From assembly GCA_900767605.1 (NCBI GenBank), contig CAAFZT010000063.1, positions 1-64,000 on the forward strand: DNA of 64,000 nt, read 5' to 3'. Below are positions 26,499 to 34,213 of this stretch, in pieces. Made by a program: the position numbers and the translations under genes. This DNA comes from Bacilli bacterium (GTDB taxonomy: Bacteria; Bacillota_I; Bacilli_A; RFN20; CAG-826). Each line of letters begins with the position of its first letter. Position 1 is the stretch's first letter. Under the pieces are notes generated by a model, which had not been told where the DNA came from, searched no databases, and saw nothing but the letters and a program-made list of their open reading frames with translations.

Positions 26499-27308
26499 TT
26501 AGGCGGCAGCGGCACCGGAGGTATCGGCGGTTACAACAACGACGAAGTTCAACGCAGAATAACCTGCTGCAATTTCATCGGGGGTCCCGGCTTCCTTGCC
26601 GGTAAGAGCCTTGTAGAACTTGTTCAAATCTTCTTTGTATTTATCCCCACCGTAATTCTTTGTTCCTGTTTTAGAATCATAGAATTCGGACGGGTTTAAA
26701 TTTTTGTTGGTATCTTCCGTATCTTTAAAATGGTCGCCCCAAGCAAACGAAATCGTATAGCTGAGCGTCGCTTTGCTCTTATCCGTAGCAACCGTGAGGG
26801 TCTTGCCTTCTTCGGCTATACCATTGGTGTCGAAGTCAACGCCGGCTTCGCCAAAGCAATCGGGAAGAACAATATATTTGTTCGGATCGGCAGCCGCTTC
26901 ATTGAAACGAGTTTCCGCTTCGGCGCTGAACTCCGGATCAGCATCTTCCGAGGCGACGGTTCCCATGCGCAAAGCAATATTAAACTTATTGACCATATCA
27001 GGATTGGTGTATTCGCCCGAAACGGTAATGGAGAGATTCTCCCAGTTCTTGCCATCACAACGAACGCGCCCCGTCTTGTCGTCCCTCTTAGAATCGAAGG
27101 AGAATTTATCGGTGATCGGATTGACGGTCAATTTAATGGATTTATCAGAAACAACACCGACGTTAACGTTGCCTTGAACGTTTTTGGTTGCAGAGCTGGA
27201 GATAACCCAGGCTGCAAATCCAGTTGCCACAAGGGCAATGCCCGCAAAGGCAGTGGCCCCAACGACCATCGCTTTGCGTTGATAGGATTTTCTAGTTAAT
27301 TTAGCCAT
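26499..27308 (-). CDS. TasA-like SipW substrate 3
   Basis: The 269-residue protein has the signal motif TGFAAWVISSS and the mature start VQGNVNVGVV. A conserved SFAWGDHFKD motif near residue 207 is shared with its neighbours (WGTHFGDKNP, WGAAFNHKNP, WGEKFNHVNP), usually followed by a FYDS/YND motif. This conserved block across four paralogues may be a subunit interface. AAGGAG precedes the ATG. Second in order to be processed by the adjacent signal peptidase; function as fibre subunit is inference. Confidence 0.85.
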   Translation of the reverse strand: MAKLTRKSYQRKAMVVGATAFAGIALVATGFAAWVISSSATKNVQGNVNVGVVSDKSIKLTVNPITDKFSFDSKRDDKTGRVRCDGKNWENLSITVSGEYTNPDMVNKFNIALRMGTVASEDADPEFSAEAETRFNEAAADPNKYIVLPDCFGEAGVDFDTNGIAEEGKTLTVATDKSKATLSYTISFAWGDHFKDTEDTNKNLNPSEFYDSKTGTKNYGGDKYKEDLNKFYKALTGKEAGTPDEIAAGYSALNFVVVVTADTSGAAAA

Positions 27309-27327
27309 AACAGCAACGACTCCTTAA

Positions 27328-28068
27328 TTATTTTCTAACAATGTCAACGCCAATCGCGAAGCCAACTTCATTGACCTTGAACAATTCGTGAATGCAGAAG
27401 ACCGCATCGTCCGCCCAGGTATAAGGATCTTCAGCTTTCTTGGATTCGGGTCTGCTATTAACCGGCATGGTGGTCGAACCATCCGTGTCGCCATTGTTGT
27501 AGAATTCCAAAGGATTCTTATCGCCAAAGTGGGTTCCCCATTTAAACGTAACCGTCATTTTGACAGTGGTCCCCGCGGCAGCAAGCTTATATGCGCCGCC
27601 TTCAGGTGTATCAAATTTGACCTCGGGTTCGGCAGCAACCAATCCAAGGGTTTTGGCGTTGGTCCAATTATCAGCGCCAGCCGTTAATTTAAATTTGTTC
27701 TCGCCCGTTTGTTGTGCAACGGTAAATGTGCCCGTGTCGCCGTCATCTTTTGATTTAACCGTAAAGGTATACACGATTTCCAATTGCTCGGCTTTTTCGC
27801 CTTCGCCGGAGGAAAAACTAAACCAATTGTTAGTAAGTCCCGTCTTGTTATTGGTTCCGAAAACGATTTCGCCATTGCCATCGCCATTTGCCTTGTCCCA
27901 GGTTCCGCCTTCAACAACCAAGCGATGGTCGGCGACGTCAAAAGCCGTCACAACACCAGACGCGCTGGTGGTAGCATTTGCCGAGATAACCCAGCCTGCA
28001 AAGCCGGTACCGATGAGGGCCATGGATCCGAGGCTAGCCACGGCCATGATCATTGCTTTTTTCTTCAT
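27328..28068 (-). CDS. TasA-like SipW substrate 2
   Basis: The 246-residue protein has the signal motif TGFAGWVISANA and carries the shared block TFKWGTHFGDKNPLEFYNNG. Its ATG at 28068 is preceded by AAAAGGAG with good spacing. The C-terminus (VGFAIGVDIVRK) ends in a predicted final beta strand. It is closest in style to the first gene of the set. The four genes may encode major and minor subunits or caps of one surface polymer. Confidence 0.85.
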   Translation of the reverse strand: MKKKAMIMAVASLGSMALIGTGFAGWVISANATTSASGVVTAFDVADHRLVVEGGTWDKANGDGNGEIVFGTNNKTGLTNNWFSFSSGEGEKAEQLEIVYTFTVKSKDDGDTGTFTVAQQTGENKFKLTAGADNWTNAKTLGLVAAEPEVKFDTPEGGAYKLAAAGTTVKMTVTFKWGTHFGDKNPLEFYNNGDTDGSTTMPVNSRPESKKAEDPYTWADDAVFCIHELFKVNEVGFAIGVDIVRK

Positions 28069-28121
28069 GATTTTTTTACTCCTTTTAAATATTTATAAAC
28101 TAATGAAGGAAACTAATTTAA

Positions 28122-28886
28122 TTACTTCGCCGAAACGGTGAACGAGTGGGTGAAGCCTGCGCCAGTAAGCGTTTTTAATTTTGCGATCTTTTCACTTGCA
28201 TCGGCTCCATGACTAGCTTTCGTTTTGGTACCGTCGTTGTAATAGTCCATTGGGTTCTTGTGATTGAATGCGGCGCCCCAAGCAAACCCGATAGAGAATT
28301 TGATAGTCAACGTTTGCTCCGTCGGGAGTTTATTGACTTTCAGCGTAGCTTGATTGTTCGCAGCGCTAACCTCAAACTTGTTGCCAGTCTCTGTTTTGCT
28401 AATGGTTATATAACCGGAATCCGTACTCGTAGAATCTTTCAGCGTCGGTAACGCACCCACAACACCGGAAGTTTCGCCCTTGTCCATCAACGTAGAATAG
28501 GTGGAACCCGTTTCGACAAATGAGATGTCCGAAACGCTGATGGTTGTAACGTTCGTATATTTGACAACGAACGTGTATTCCGCTTTAAGGTCTTCCTTAT
28601 TCGCCTCATTGGTGCCAAGATCGGCGGTCAACCATCCGTTCGGTTTGGAGGCAGCATTCGCGCCAAAGACAATTTTGGCGTCGCCATCAGCGCCAGTTCC
28701 AAACCCTGTGCCTTCGGTAACTTTTTCCAGTCCAAGCGTGGTAACGTCGCCATCCGCTGTAATGGATCCGCTTCCTTCTCCTTTCTGAGACGGGGCGCCA
28801 ATAATCCACCCTGCAAAGCCGGTGGAAATCACGCCGATGGACCCTAGCAGGGAAATGCCTGCTACAGCCATTTTTTTGTTTTTCAT
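28122..28886 (-). CDS. TasA-like SipW substrate 1, first gene of the surface operon
   Basis: The 254-residue protein starts at ATG 28886 (AAAGGGGA upstream); a longer frame to 28982 runs through a leader hairpin and is rejected. The signal ends STGFAGWIIGAPSQ, then a Gly/Ser-rich mature start. The shared block GFAWGAAFNHKNPMDYYNDG is present near residue 215. As the first gene behind a structured leader it is probably the most highly expressed, as expected of a major subunit. Expression level is not visible in the sequence. Confidence 0.85.
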   Translation of the reverse strand: MKNKKMAVAGISLLGSIGVISTGFAGWIIGAPSQKGEGSGSITADGDVTTLGLEKVTEGTGFGTGADGDAKIVFGANAASKPNGWLTADLGTNEANKEDLKAEYTFVVKYTNVTTISVSDISFVETGSTYSTLMDKGETSGVVGALPTLKDSTSTDSGYITISKTETGNKFEVSAANNQATLKVNKLPTEQTLTIKFSIGFAWGAAFNHKNPMDYYNDGTKTKASHGADASEKIAKLKTLTGAGFTHSFTVSAK

Positions 28887-28902
28887 GTTATTCCCCTTTA
28901 TT

Positions 28903-28974
28903 GATAGGTCGTGTGTATGCGCGGTTTCTTCTTCGATAGGAATGAAGAAAATACGCGTACACACGAGACCTATT
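28903..28974 (-). promoter_or_regulatory. Long hairpin in the surface operon leader
   Basis: Arms 28903-28934 and 28944-28974 are complementary over about 25 of 31 positions (ATAGGTC, GTGTGTA and GCG blocks, and TTCTTC at the tip), forming a long imperfect hairpin 17 bp upstream of the first SipW-substrate start. There is no T-run, so it is not an intrinsic terminator. It could stabilise the mRNA or be a regulatory or processing site. No known riboswitch class was recognised. Confidence 0.55.
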
Positions 28975-29106
28975 GTACTCATGGAACGCCAAAAAAATGC
29001 TAAAGATAGTCCAAATACGAGAATAAAAAATTAAAAGTCCGATTCCATCGGGTCTTTTGACGGGAACTTTTAAGACAAAAGTAAGGAAAAAACTCGAATT
29101 CCTTTT

Positions 29107-29937
29107 TTAAATGCCTTTGGCCTTGTACCAAAGGATGGCCGCGACAAGGATCGCGACGATATAACCGAGGGCGAATAAGCAATCGATATAGAAATGAATC
29201 TCGTTATAACGGGTCTTCTTAAAGACGAAGGGGACGACGTTAAATAATACCATCGGGATAAATAATCCAAGTAACCCGTACCAGGAGGGTTGCTTTAATT
29301 GAACAACGGCAAAGCAGCTTAGAATAATCCCGGTGACTCCTAATACCATCAAGATGATATAGAAACCGAGTAACCAGGGTTTGGATTCTTTCTTGGGTTC
29401 AGGTTGAACTACTTCTACTTGCTCCTTGGTTTGTGGGGCGAGTTCTAGTAATAACGATTCAATCCGTTGCTGGATTTCGGGTTTGGCTTTGCTAAACCCT
29501 TTGGAGGCTTTCGCGGCCAAGAAGCAATCATAGGCTTCTAGGCGTTTCGAGGCGTCGTTATAGAGCCATAATCCAAGGTTATAGGCACTGAAGAAATCCC
29601 CCGCTTCTTTGCCTAAACGAGCATATTCCATGGCTTTATTTTCATCCTTGGATGTACCGAGTCCTTTTTTATAGCAAAGCGAAACATAGTTATAGCTTTG
29701 GGGGACTTTATGTTCAGCGGCGTTTAGAAAGCATACGAATGCTTTCTCGTTATTCCGTTTATCAAACTGATAGATTTTGCCGGCATAGAGATATCCATTG
29801 GGATCCCCACATTCGGCTTCCTTTAAAAAGCATTCGATGGCTTTGTCTTTATCCACGGTTCCTTCTGAACCGGAATCAAAAGCAATCCCTGCTTTCTTGT
29901 ATTCGTTCGCCTGCTCGGAAATCGCCATGGAGTCCAT
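29107..29937 (-). CDS. Sel1-repeat protein with C-terminal membrane domain
   Basis: The 276-residue protein has about four Sel1/TPR-like repeats in the first 150 residues (AIECFLKEAECGDPNGYLYAG-type, KAMEYARLGKEAGDFFSAYN) and a C-terminal domain with three membrane segments (LLGFYIILMVLGVTGIIL and two more). Sel1 repeats mediate protein contacts, so this is probably a membrane-bound adaptor. It lies upstream of the surface operon in the same direction, with a structured leader between. The first frame codon is TTG at 29940; ATG 29937 or 29928 are more likely, with AAAGG close upstream. Confidence 0.75.
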   Translation of the reverse strand: MDSMAISEQANEYKKAGIAFDSGSEGTVDKDKAIECFLKEAECGDPNGYLYAGKIYQFDKRNNEKAFVCFLNAAEHKVPQSYNYVSLCYKKGLGTSKDENKAMEYARLGKEAGDFFSAYNLGLWLYNDASKRLEAYDCFLAAKASKGFSKAKPEIQQRIESLLLELAPQTKEQVEVVQPEPKKESKPWLLGFYIILMVLGVTGIILSCFAVVQLKQPSWYGLLGLFIPMVLFNVVPFVFKKTRYNEIHFYIDCLFALGYIVAILVAAILWYKAKGI

Positions 29938-29940
29938 CAA

Positions 29941-30490
29941 CCTTTCGTTTTCTTTCTAAAAAGCAAACTTAGTTTATCGCGCATTCCTTTATGAAGAAAG
30001 CAAAATCGGCTTTTTAGGCCTGTTTAGAGGGGGTGGGGCATATCCTTTTGTCGCTTACGCTATAGTCTTATAACCCTTTCGGGCATAAGTTCCGTTTTAA
30101 TACGATAGACCCCATCAAGACAAAAGAACATCGCCCATCGATATTCTTTCCGCTTTTCATCCGCCAAAATCATGCTTTTTCTTTCTTCACCCAAATATCG
30201 ATCTATCGAATCCGGCCATTTCACGGCCTTCCCCATCGACAATCATGATGAGATGAACCTCCTCCGCACGTCCGTGCAACTCCTAAAAACACGCACCAAA
30301 TACGGTCAAAATAATGAAGTTGGTTTTCGATAGACCTGTAGGACTTACGGTGCAACGGGTAAAAAGGAACCCTTTCATTAGAACACAATGGAGCAAATAG
30401 GCATTTTATAAATTCTATCGACGATAGGAATTCACTCAAAAGCCACTATCCGAGGATGGCATTTGCTTTTTCCATCCAATTTCCAAACGA
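29941..30490. other. Intergenic stretch without a supported gene
   Basis: No convincing gene is present in these 550 bp. It holds a 29-bp sequence (30003-30031) that recurs with four mismatches at 35502-35530, and a palindrome AATTCTATCG-AC-GATAGGAATT at about 30411-30432. Short minus-strand frames here lack ribosome binding sites and recognisable domains and may be decayed gene remains. Confidence 0.4.
30003..30031. repeat. 29-bp dispersed repeat, copy 1
   Basis: The segment beginning AAATCGGCTTTTTAGGCC matches 35502-35530 at 25 of 29 positions in the same orientation. Both lie outside genes in the accessory block. Purpose unknown; it could be a remnant of a shared flank. Confidence 0.4.
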
Positions 30491-30720
30491 TTAATCTTTG
30501 GCTTTCCAATACCTGGATTTATTCGACCCCATCCTTTCTATCAACCCCTTATTTTTCAAATGCTCCATCGTTCTATCGATGGTTGTTCTTCCGACATGCA
30601 GTTCTTTGGCCATTTGGGGCTTCGTTGCATTCGGATTGTCTCTTATTAGATGGGGAACCTTGACGTAATAATCGGGCATCTCTTTTTTATCACCCCACTG
30701 AGTTTTATCACCATGGGGTG
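30491..30720 (-). pseudogene. C-terminal remnant of an AlbA_2-type regulator (GDKT type)
   Basis: An in-frame stretch reads HGDKTQWGDKKEM and then a complete winged helix of 60 residues (LIRDNPNATKPQMAKELHVG, then RTMEHLKNKGLIERMGSNKS), the standard C-terminus of AlbA_2 regulators. The N-terminal AlbA_2 and ATPase-like parts are absent, with an in-frame stop just upstream. An ATG at 30679 would give a 62-residue free winged-helix protein. It may be a remnant or a small functional repressor, since a clean palindromic site overlaps its start region. Confidence 0.65.
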
Positions 30721-30728
30721 ATAAAACT
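30685..30728. promoter_or_regulatory. GDKT-type operator palindrome
   Basis: AGTTTTATCACC (30701-30712) and GGTGATAAAACT (30717-30728) are perfect 12-bp inverted arms with a 4-bp spacer; a third half-site TTTTATCACC lies at 30685-30694. Read in the frame of the adjacent winged-helix remnant, GGT GAT AAA ACT encodes GDKT. The site thus doubles as the coding repeat of the regulator remnant. Confidence 0.65.
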
Positions 30729-31008
30729 CAATTCATCTCCCGTCGCTAGTTAGCAAATGTGCGAAACACTTTAAGCGCTTAGGACCTCCTCGTCTCCCCC
30801 GAATCGTCCATCTGTTGCCGTCGTTGTTTATCCTCTTTTGCAGCGCGACAAGGCAATCATCGTCGCAAGCAGGGTCACACCGCTTGAGGCGTTTGGAGAA
30901 AAAGGCAATCAAGTAGCAAGTGAAAAGCTAAACTCCTCCGCCCCCCTCACCCCGCCATGGAACAGAACTTGGAATTCGTTCTTATCATCCATTTCCTATA
31001 AAAATTGA

Positions 31009-31060
31009 GTTTGCTCACAATTTAGGCTATATTTTGTGAGTAAACAGAAAGGATTGTGAG
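31009..31060. promoter_or_regulatory. Promoter/operator of the Fic gene
   Basis: GTTTGCTCACAA (31009-31020) and TTGTGAGTAAAC (31034-31045) form an inverted pair around a likely -10 sequence TATATT (31028-31033). A third half-site TTGTGAG lies at 31054-31060, close to the ribosome binding region. The arrangement fits autorepression by the winged-helix tail of the Fic protein itself; that is inference. Confidence 0.65.
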
Positions 31061-31063
31061 AAA

Positions 31064-32113
31064 ATGCGGAAAGAATTGGATTATTTCAAACTAAGGGAGA
31101 GAACCTTCGACAGGGAAACCATCAATTACATCGGCTTGATCCATGAATATAAGGGGAGACAGGAACTTTACCTAGAACAGAAACCAGAGGAACTTGATCG
31201 GCTCATCGAGCTTTCCAAAATCCAAAGCACGGAATCCAGCAACGAAATTGAAGGAATCGTTACGACCAACCAGAGATTTGTCCAACTGATGAAGGATAAG
31301 ACGACACCCAAGAACCGCAACGAAAAAGAAATCAAAGGGTACCGCCATGTCCTTGACATCATTAACACGAATTTTGGCTACATCCCCATCACCCCTAACA
31401 TGATCCTTCAGCTGCATAGGGAACTGTACCAATTCTCCGAAGAGCGTTTCGGTGGCAAGTTCAAGGATTCCCCTAACGAAATCGATGCCATAGCAAAAGA
31501 CGGGACGAAGATGGTTCTCTTCCGCCCGTTAGAACCTTTTGAGACACCAGAAGCGATCGAAAAACTTTGCAAGGAATACGACAAGGCCATCCACCAATAC
31601 CGCGTCGATCCCCTCATTGTCATCCCGGTTTTCATCCACGATTTTCTCTGCATCCACCCCTTCAACGATGGAAACGGAAGAATGTCCAGGCTTCTTACCA
31701 CCCTCCTTCTCTATCAAAACGGATATGAGGTTGGGAAATACATCTCCTTAGAAAAGAAAATACAAATCACCAAGAGGGACTATTACGATGCCCTGCAAGC
31801 AAGCTCCCGCGGTTGGATCGAGGGCAAAAACGATGACACCCCTTTCATCCAATACCTCCTTGGGACCGTTCTAGCTGCCTATCGCGATTTTCAAGACAGG
31901 GTCAATATCGTCGGAAAGAAGATGTCTGCCAGGGAAATGGTTGAAAAGGCCGTTCATTCTAAAATCGGAAAGTTCACCAAAGCCGACATCGTAGAACTAT
32001 GCCCAGAAATCAGCAAAGGCTCTATCGAGCAGACTCTTAAAAAGCTCTGCGATGAAGGCAAAATAAAAAAGGAAGGTATCGGAAAGGCGACATTCTACTA
32101 TACAGTTGGATGA
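31064..32113 (+). CDS. Fic family AMP-transferase-like protein with C-terminal winged helix
   Basis: The 349-residue protein carries an intact Fic motif HPFNDGNGRMSR (about residues 201-212), which transfers AMP or another nucleotide part to target proteins. An N-terminal inhibitory motif SNEIEG (S-xxx-E-G) near residue 60 fits a class II autoinhibited Fic protein. The last 70 residues (KFTKADIVELCPEISKGSIE, LKKLCDEGKIKKEG) form a winged helix, so it may regulate its own promoter. Both ends of the gene carry similar operator-like sequences. All catalytic residues appear present. The start follows a weak AAAGGA 12 bp upstream. Confidence 0.92.
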   Translation: MRKELDYFKLRERTFDRETINYIGLIHEYKGRQELYLEQKPEELDRLIELSKIQSTESSNEIEGIVTTNQRFVQLMKDKTTPKNRNEKEIKGYRHVLDIINTNFGYIPITPNMILQLHRELYQFSEERFGGKFKDSPNEIDAIAKDGTKMVLFRPLEPFETPEAIEKLCKEYDKAIHQYRVDPLIVIPVFIHDFLCIHPFNDGNGRMSRLLTTLLLYQNGYEVGKYISLEKKIQITKRDYYDALQASSRGWIEGKNDDTPFIQYLLGTVLAAYRDFQDRVNIVGKKMSAREMVEKAVHSKIGKFTKADIVELCPEISKGSIEQTLKKLCDEGKIKKEGIGKATFYYTVG

Positions 32114-32165
32114 CTGGCTTCATTCCCTTACTTTCGCAGGAAGGGATTTTCCTCACAATCCATTC

Positions 32166-32202
32166 GTTTGCTCGTAATTTTGATACTATTTTTTGAGAAA
32201 GC
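32166..32202. repeat. Degenerate second copy of the Fic operator
   Basis: GTTTGCTCGTAA (32166-32177) and TTTTGAG (32191-32197) repeat the Fic promoter site with the same 25-bp offset between arms, and CTCACAA at 32152-32158 is a further half-site. The copy lies 50 bp after the Fic stop codon, where no promoter for a known gene is expected. It matches the flanking arrangement at the first ATPase. Confidence 0.6.
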
Positions 32203-32273
32203 CATTCTTTCTCGTATTGATAGGAGCAGATTTCATGAATCGATTCGTCTTTCTCCCCGTAGTCGCTTCTCCT

Positions 32274-32325
32274 TTTATTACCAACCAAATTACAACAAAA
32301 AGTTGGTAATAAAGTTGGTAATAAA
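32274..32325. promoter_or_regulatory. Operator-like repeat, VGNK type, copy 2 (orphan)
   Basis: TTTATTACCAAC (32274-32285), then 16 bp, then two tandem copies of GTTGGTAATAAA (32302-32313 and 32314-32325). Length and spacing are the same as at 138-189. The unit is GTT GGT AAT AAA, the VGNK codons of the broken regulator at 34436-34507, 2 kb away. No intact gene is driven from it in an obvious way. Confidence 0.6.
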
Positions 32326-32548
32326 TTTCTTTTCTAGCGTCTTTTCAATTCGAAATCTGTTTTACCATTACACTTCGTTTTAAAGGAGTGTGGAAAAAAG
32401 CCTGACCATAAAAGGAAGGAATGCCGCGGTTCAGTTTTTGGTCCGTACTTCCATTCTTTATAGGGTTTTATATGCTTATCGGCGATATTCCTTCCTCAAA
32501 AATAAGGATGGAGCAAGAAAAATCTTTGAACTGCGGCACGAGCAAGGC

Positions 32549-33907
32549 TCATTCGTTTTTCCCTTTGATAAAATAACCGCCTTTTTTCTGGGCACCTAGG
32601 AATTCGATGTAATGATGCAATTTTCTTTTGATGTTGTTTTTCAAGATGTCCAACGTGACTTCAGGCTGCTTTTCTTTGATTAGGTTAAGTAGATTTTTTG
32701 TGCTGATTCCTGGGTTTTGCTGTATTGCTTGTAGAATCAGCAATTCTAAGTCCCCCAGTCTATCATCCTCGATTTTTACAGGGTCATTTGCAGGGTCATT
32801 TGCAGGGTCATTTACAGGGTCAGCATAATTTTGGTTCGGCAATGTCAGCATGAAGAAATTACCGCTTGGATTAAAAACAGGTTGCTTGTCGGCCCCTTCA
32901 TATGCCTGAAGGATCCTGGGGATGCCTGTACCGAAGTTCTCAATGTAATGCAGTTTGCTGAGAATGTTGACCAATCCAGGGTTTCGGTAAGTCTGGACAC
33001 CGGACATAATCTGTTCCAAAGTGGCCTGATAAATTCCTCCAGGATTCGTTATTTTGACTCTGTCGTCGAAAAATTCAATTTTGATATTCGAGCGAATGAA
33101 GTAATTGCTATGGGAGAAAGCGTTAAGTATGGCTTCGCGAAGCGAGGAGCCGGGATAGGAAACGGTCTCTTTCCGTTGCCATGAATCCGGAGAGATGACA
33201 GCAGATACGTCATTCAAATTCGCGGCATTGTCCAAAGTGCTCTCTAAACACTTCAGCAACGATCCCTCGAATTCCTTTTTCGTTACGAAATTTAGTTTCT
33301 TATCGTATTTCGCGAACTTGACGACGATATCCGATTGATCCGACATCATAAAGCCAAGGTTCGTGTATTTTCCATCTTTGTCAATCATTCGGAGGGAGCG
33401 TAGATTTCTTTCTTCGTGGGGGATGCGGTTCTCATCGCAGATGTCGTTGAAGAAACGGAATGTTAGGTCCTGCTCATCGGAAACGTCCTCTTCGTAGCTG
33501 TATTTTTTGGAATCCAAAAGCATGAGCAAAATCTCGCTTTCGGTCGCCATTCTTGATGTCGTGCCAATGCGAACGTATACTCCGCTTGGTTTTGGACCCT
33601 TCTCTTTAAGGTAATAAGGCTTTTCGATTCCTTGGTTGACCTCGATAACAAAGACACCGTCCTCATTGAAATGGTACCTAAGCAGACTGGCGACATTGGG
33701 ATAGAAGACATCCCTTATCCAATTGGAGATTTTGACGTCCATCTCATCCCTTTCCTTAGAATTCTTATAGGGGATAACTGTGCCGCCATCTTTCACGCCG
33801 ACATAAATGGTGCCGCCTTCGGTGTTCAGGAAAGCAAGGATCTCTTTCTTGATTTCATCCGTCATCATTTCCTTGAGTTCAATCTTGTTTGACTCGATGT
33901 ATTCCAC
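32549..33907 (-). CDS. AlbA_2 (Schlafen-like) ATP-binding regulator with NDPA repeats
   Basis: The 452-residue protein has an N-terminal AlbA_2 domain (IELKEMMTDEIKKEILAFLN, GGTIYVGVKDGG), a GHKL-like ATPase part (SLREAILNAFSHSNYF, NPGGIYQ, NFGTGIPRIL) and a C-terminal winged helix (LLILQAIQQNPGISTKNLLN). Between the last two lies ADPVNDPANDPANDPVK, four 4-residue repeats coded by 12-bp units. Such proteins are annotated as putative transcription regulators. Its promoter carries an inverted pair of the same sequence, so autoregulation is likely. All parts are intact. ATG at 33907 follows GGATGG. Confidence 0.9.
   Translation of the reverse strand: MEYIESNKIELKEMMTDEIKKEILAFLNTEGGTIYVGVKDGGTVIPYKNSKERDEMDVKISNWIRDVFYPNVASLLRYHFNEDGVFVIEVNQGIEKPYYLKEKGPKPSGVYVRIGTTSRMATESEILLMLLDSKKYSYEEDVSDEQDLTFRFFNDICDENRIPHEERNLRSLRMIDKDGKYTNLGFMMSDQSDIVVKFAKYDKKLNFVTKKEFEGSLLKCLESTLDNAANLNDVSAVISPDSWQRKETVSYPGSSLREAILNAFSHSNYFIRSNIKIEFFDDRVKITNPGGIYQATLEQIMSGVQTYRNPGLVNILSKLHYIENFGTGIPRILQAYEGADKQPVFNPSGNFFMLTLPNQNYADPVNDPANDPANDPVKIEDDRLGDLELLILQAIQQNPGISTKNLLNLIKEKQPEVTLDILKNNIKRKLHHYIEFLGAQKKGGYFIKGKNE
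32780..32822 (-). repeat. 12-bp coding repeats (NDPV/NDPA)
   Basis: Four units of AATGACCCTGYA on the coding strand (seen as CAGGGTCATTTRCA on the plus strand) encode the NDPV/NDPA linker of the regulator. CAGGGTCATTTACA at 32803-32816 is identical to 33924-33937 in the promoter of the same gene. Identity at the DNA level, beyond what the peptide needs, suggests that the regulator binds here as well. Confidence 0.8.
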
Positions 33908-33923
33908 GAAGCCACCATCCTTT

Positions 33924-33966
33924 CAGGGTCATTTACAATTTAAATATATCTTAAATGACCTTGTAA
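33924..33966. promoter_or_regulatory. Operator of the NDPA-type regulator
   Basis: CAGGGTCATTTACA (33924-33937) and TTAAATGACCTTGTAA (33951-33966) form an inverted pair with 9-bp arms GGTCATTTA/TAAATGACC whose starts are 25 bp apart, lying 17 bp upstream of the regulator start. An AT-rich segment resembling a -10 box lies between the arms. Each arm matches the coding repeat of the gene. Confidence 0.7.
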
Positions 33967-34213
33967 AACAATAGCTCTGGGTGATTCATCGATTTTATTG
34001 ATTGTTCTACTTCAAATGATGTGAAACAAAATAAGAGGAGAATAACGGATCCCAAAACCCTTGGATAAGAGCCAAGGATGGTGGGGAAGGGAAAAGGCAT
34101 CTCGCCTATCATGTTTTCGACTAAGAAAACGAACGGAGATGCCGATGGATATTATAACCGTGAAAAATCAAAACTGATGTGCGATATGGAGCGAGGTAAG
34201 GTGGCCCAATCTC
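33967..34213. other. Intergenic, nothing recognised
   Basis: The stretch between the NDPA-type operator and the VGNK-type remnant shows no supported gene. GGCATCTC and GAGATGCC form 8-bp inverted arms around 34097-34145 with a long loop, of unknown use. Confidence 0.3.

Noticed and set aside
30060..30439. Two overlapping minus-strand frames
   Set aside because: Low-quality frames without ribosome binding sites or domain similarity; treated as intergenic.
32168..32383. Plus-strand frame after the Fic gene
   Set aside because: It runs through the degenerate Fic operator copy and the orphan VGNK operator and lacks a start signal.
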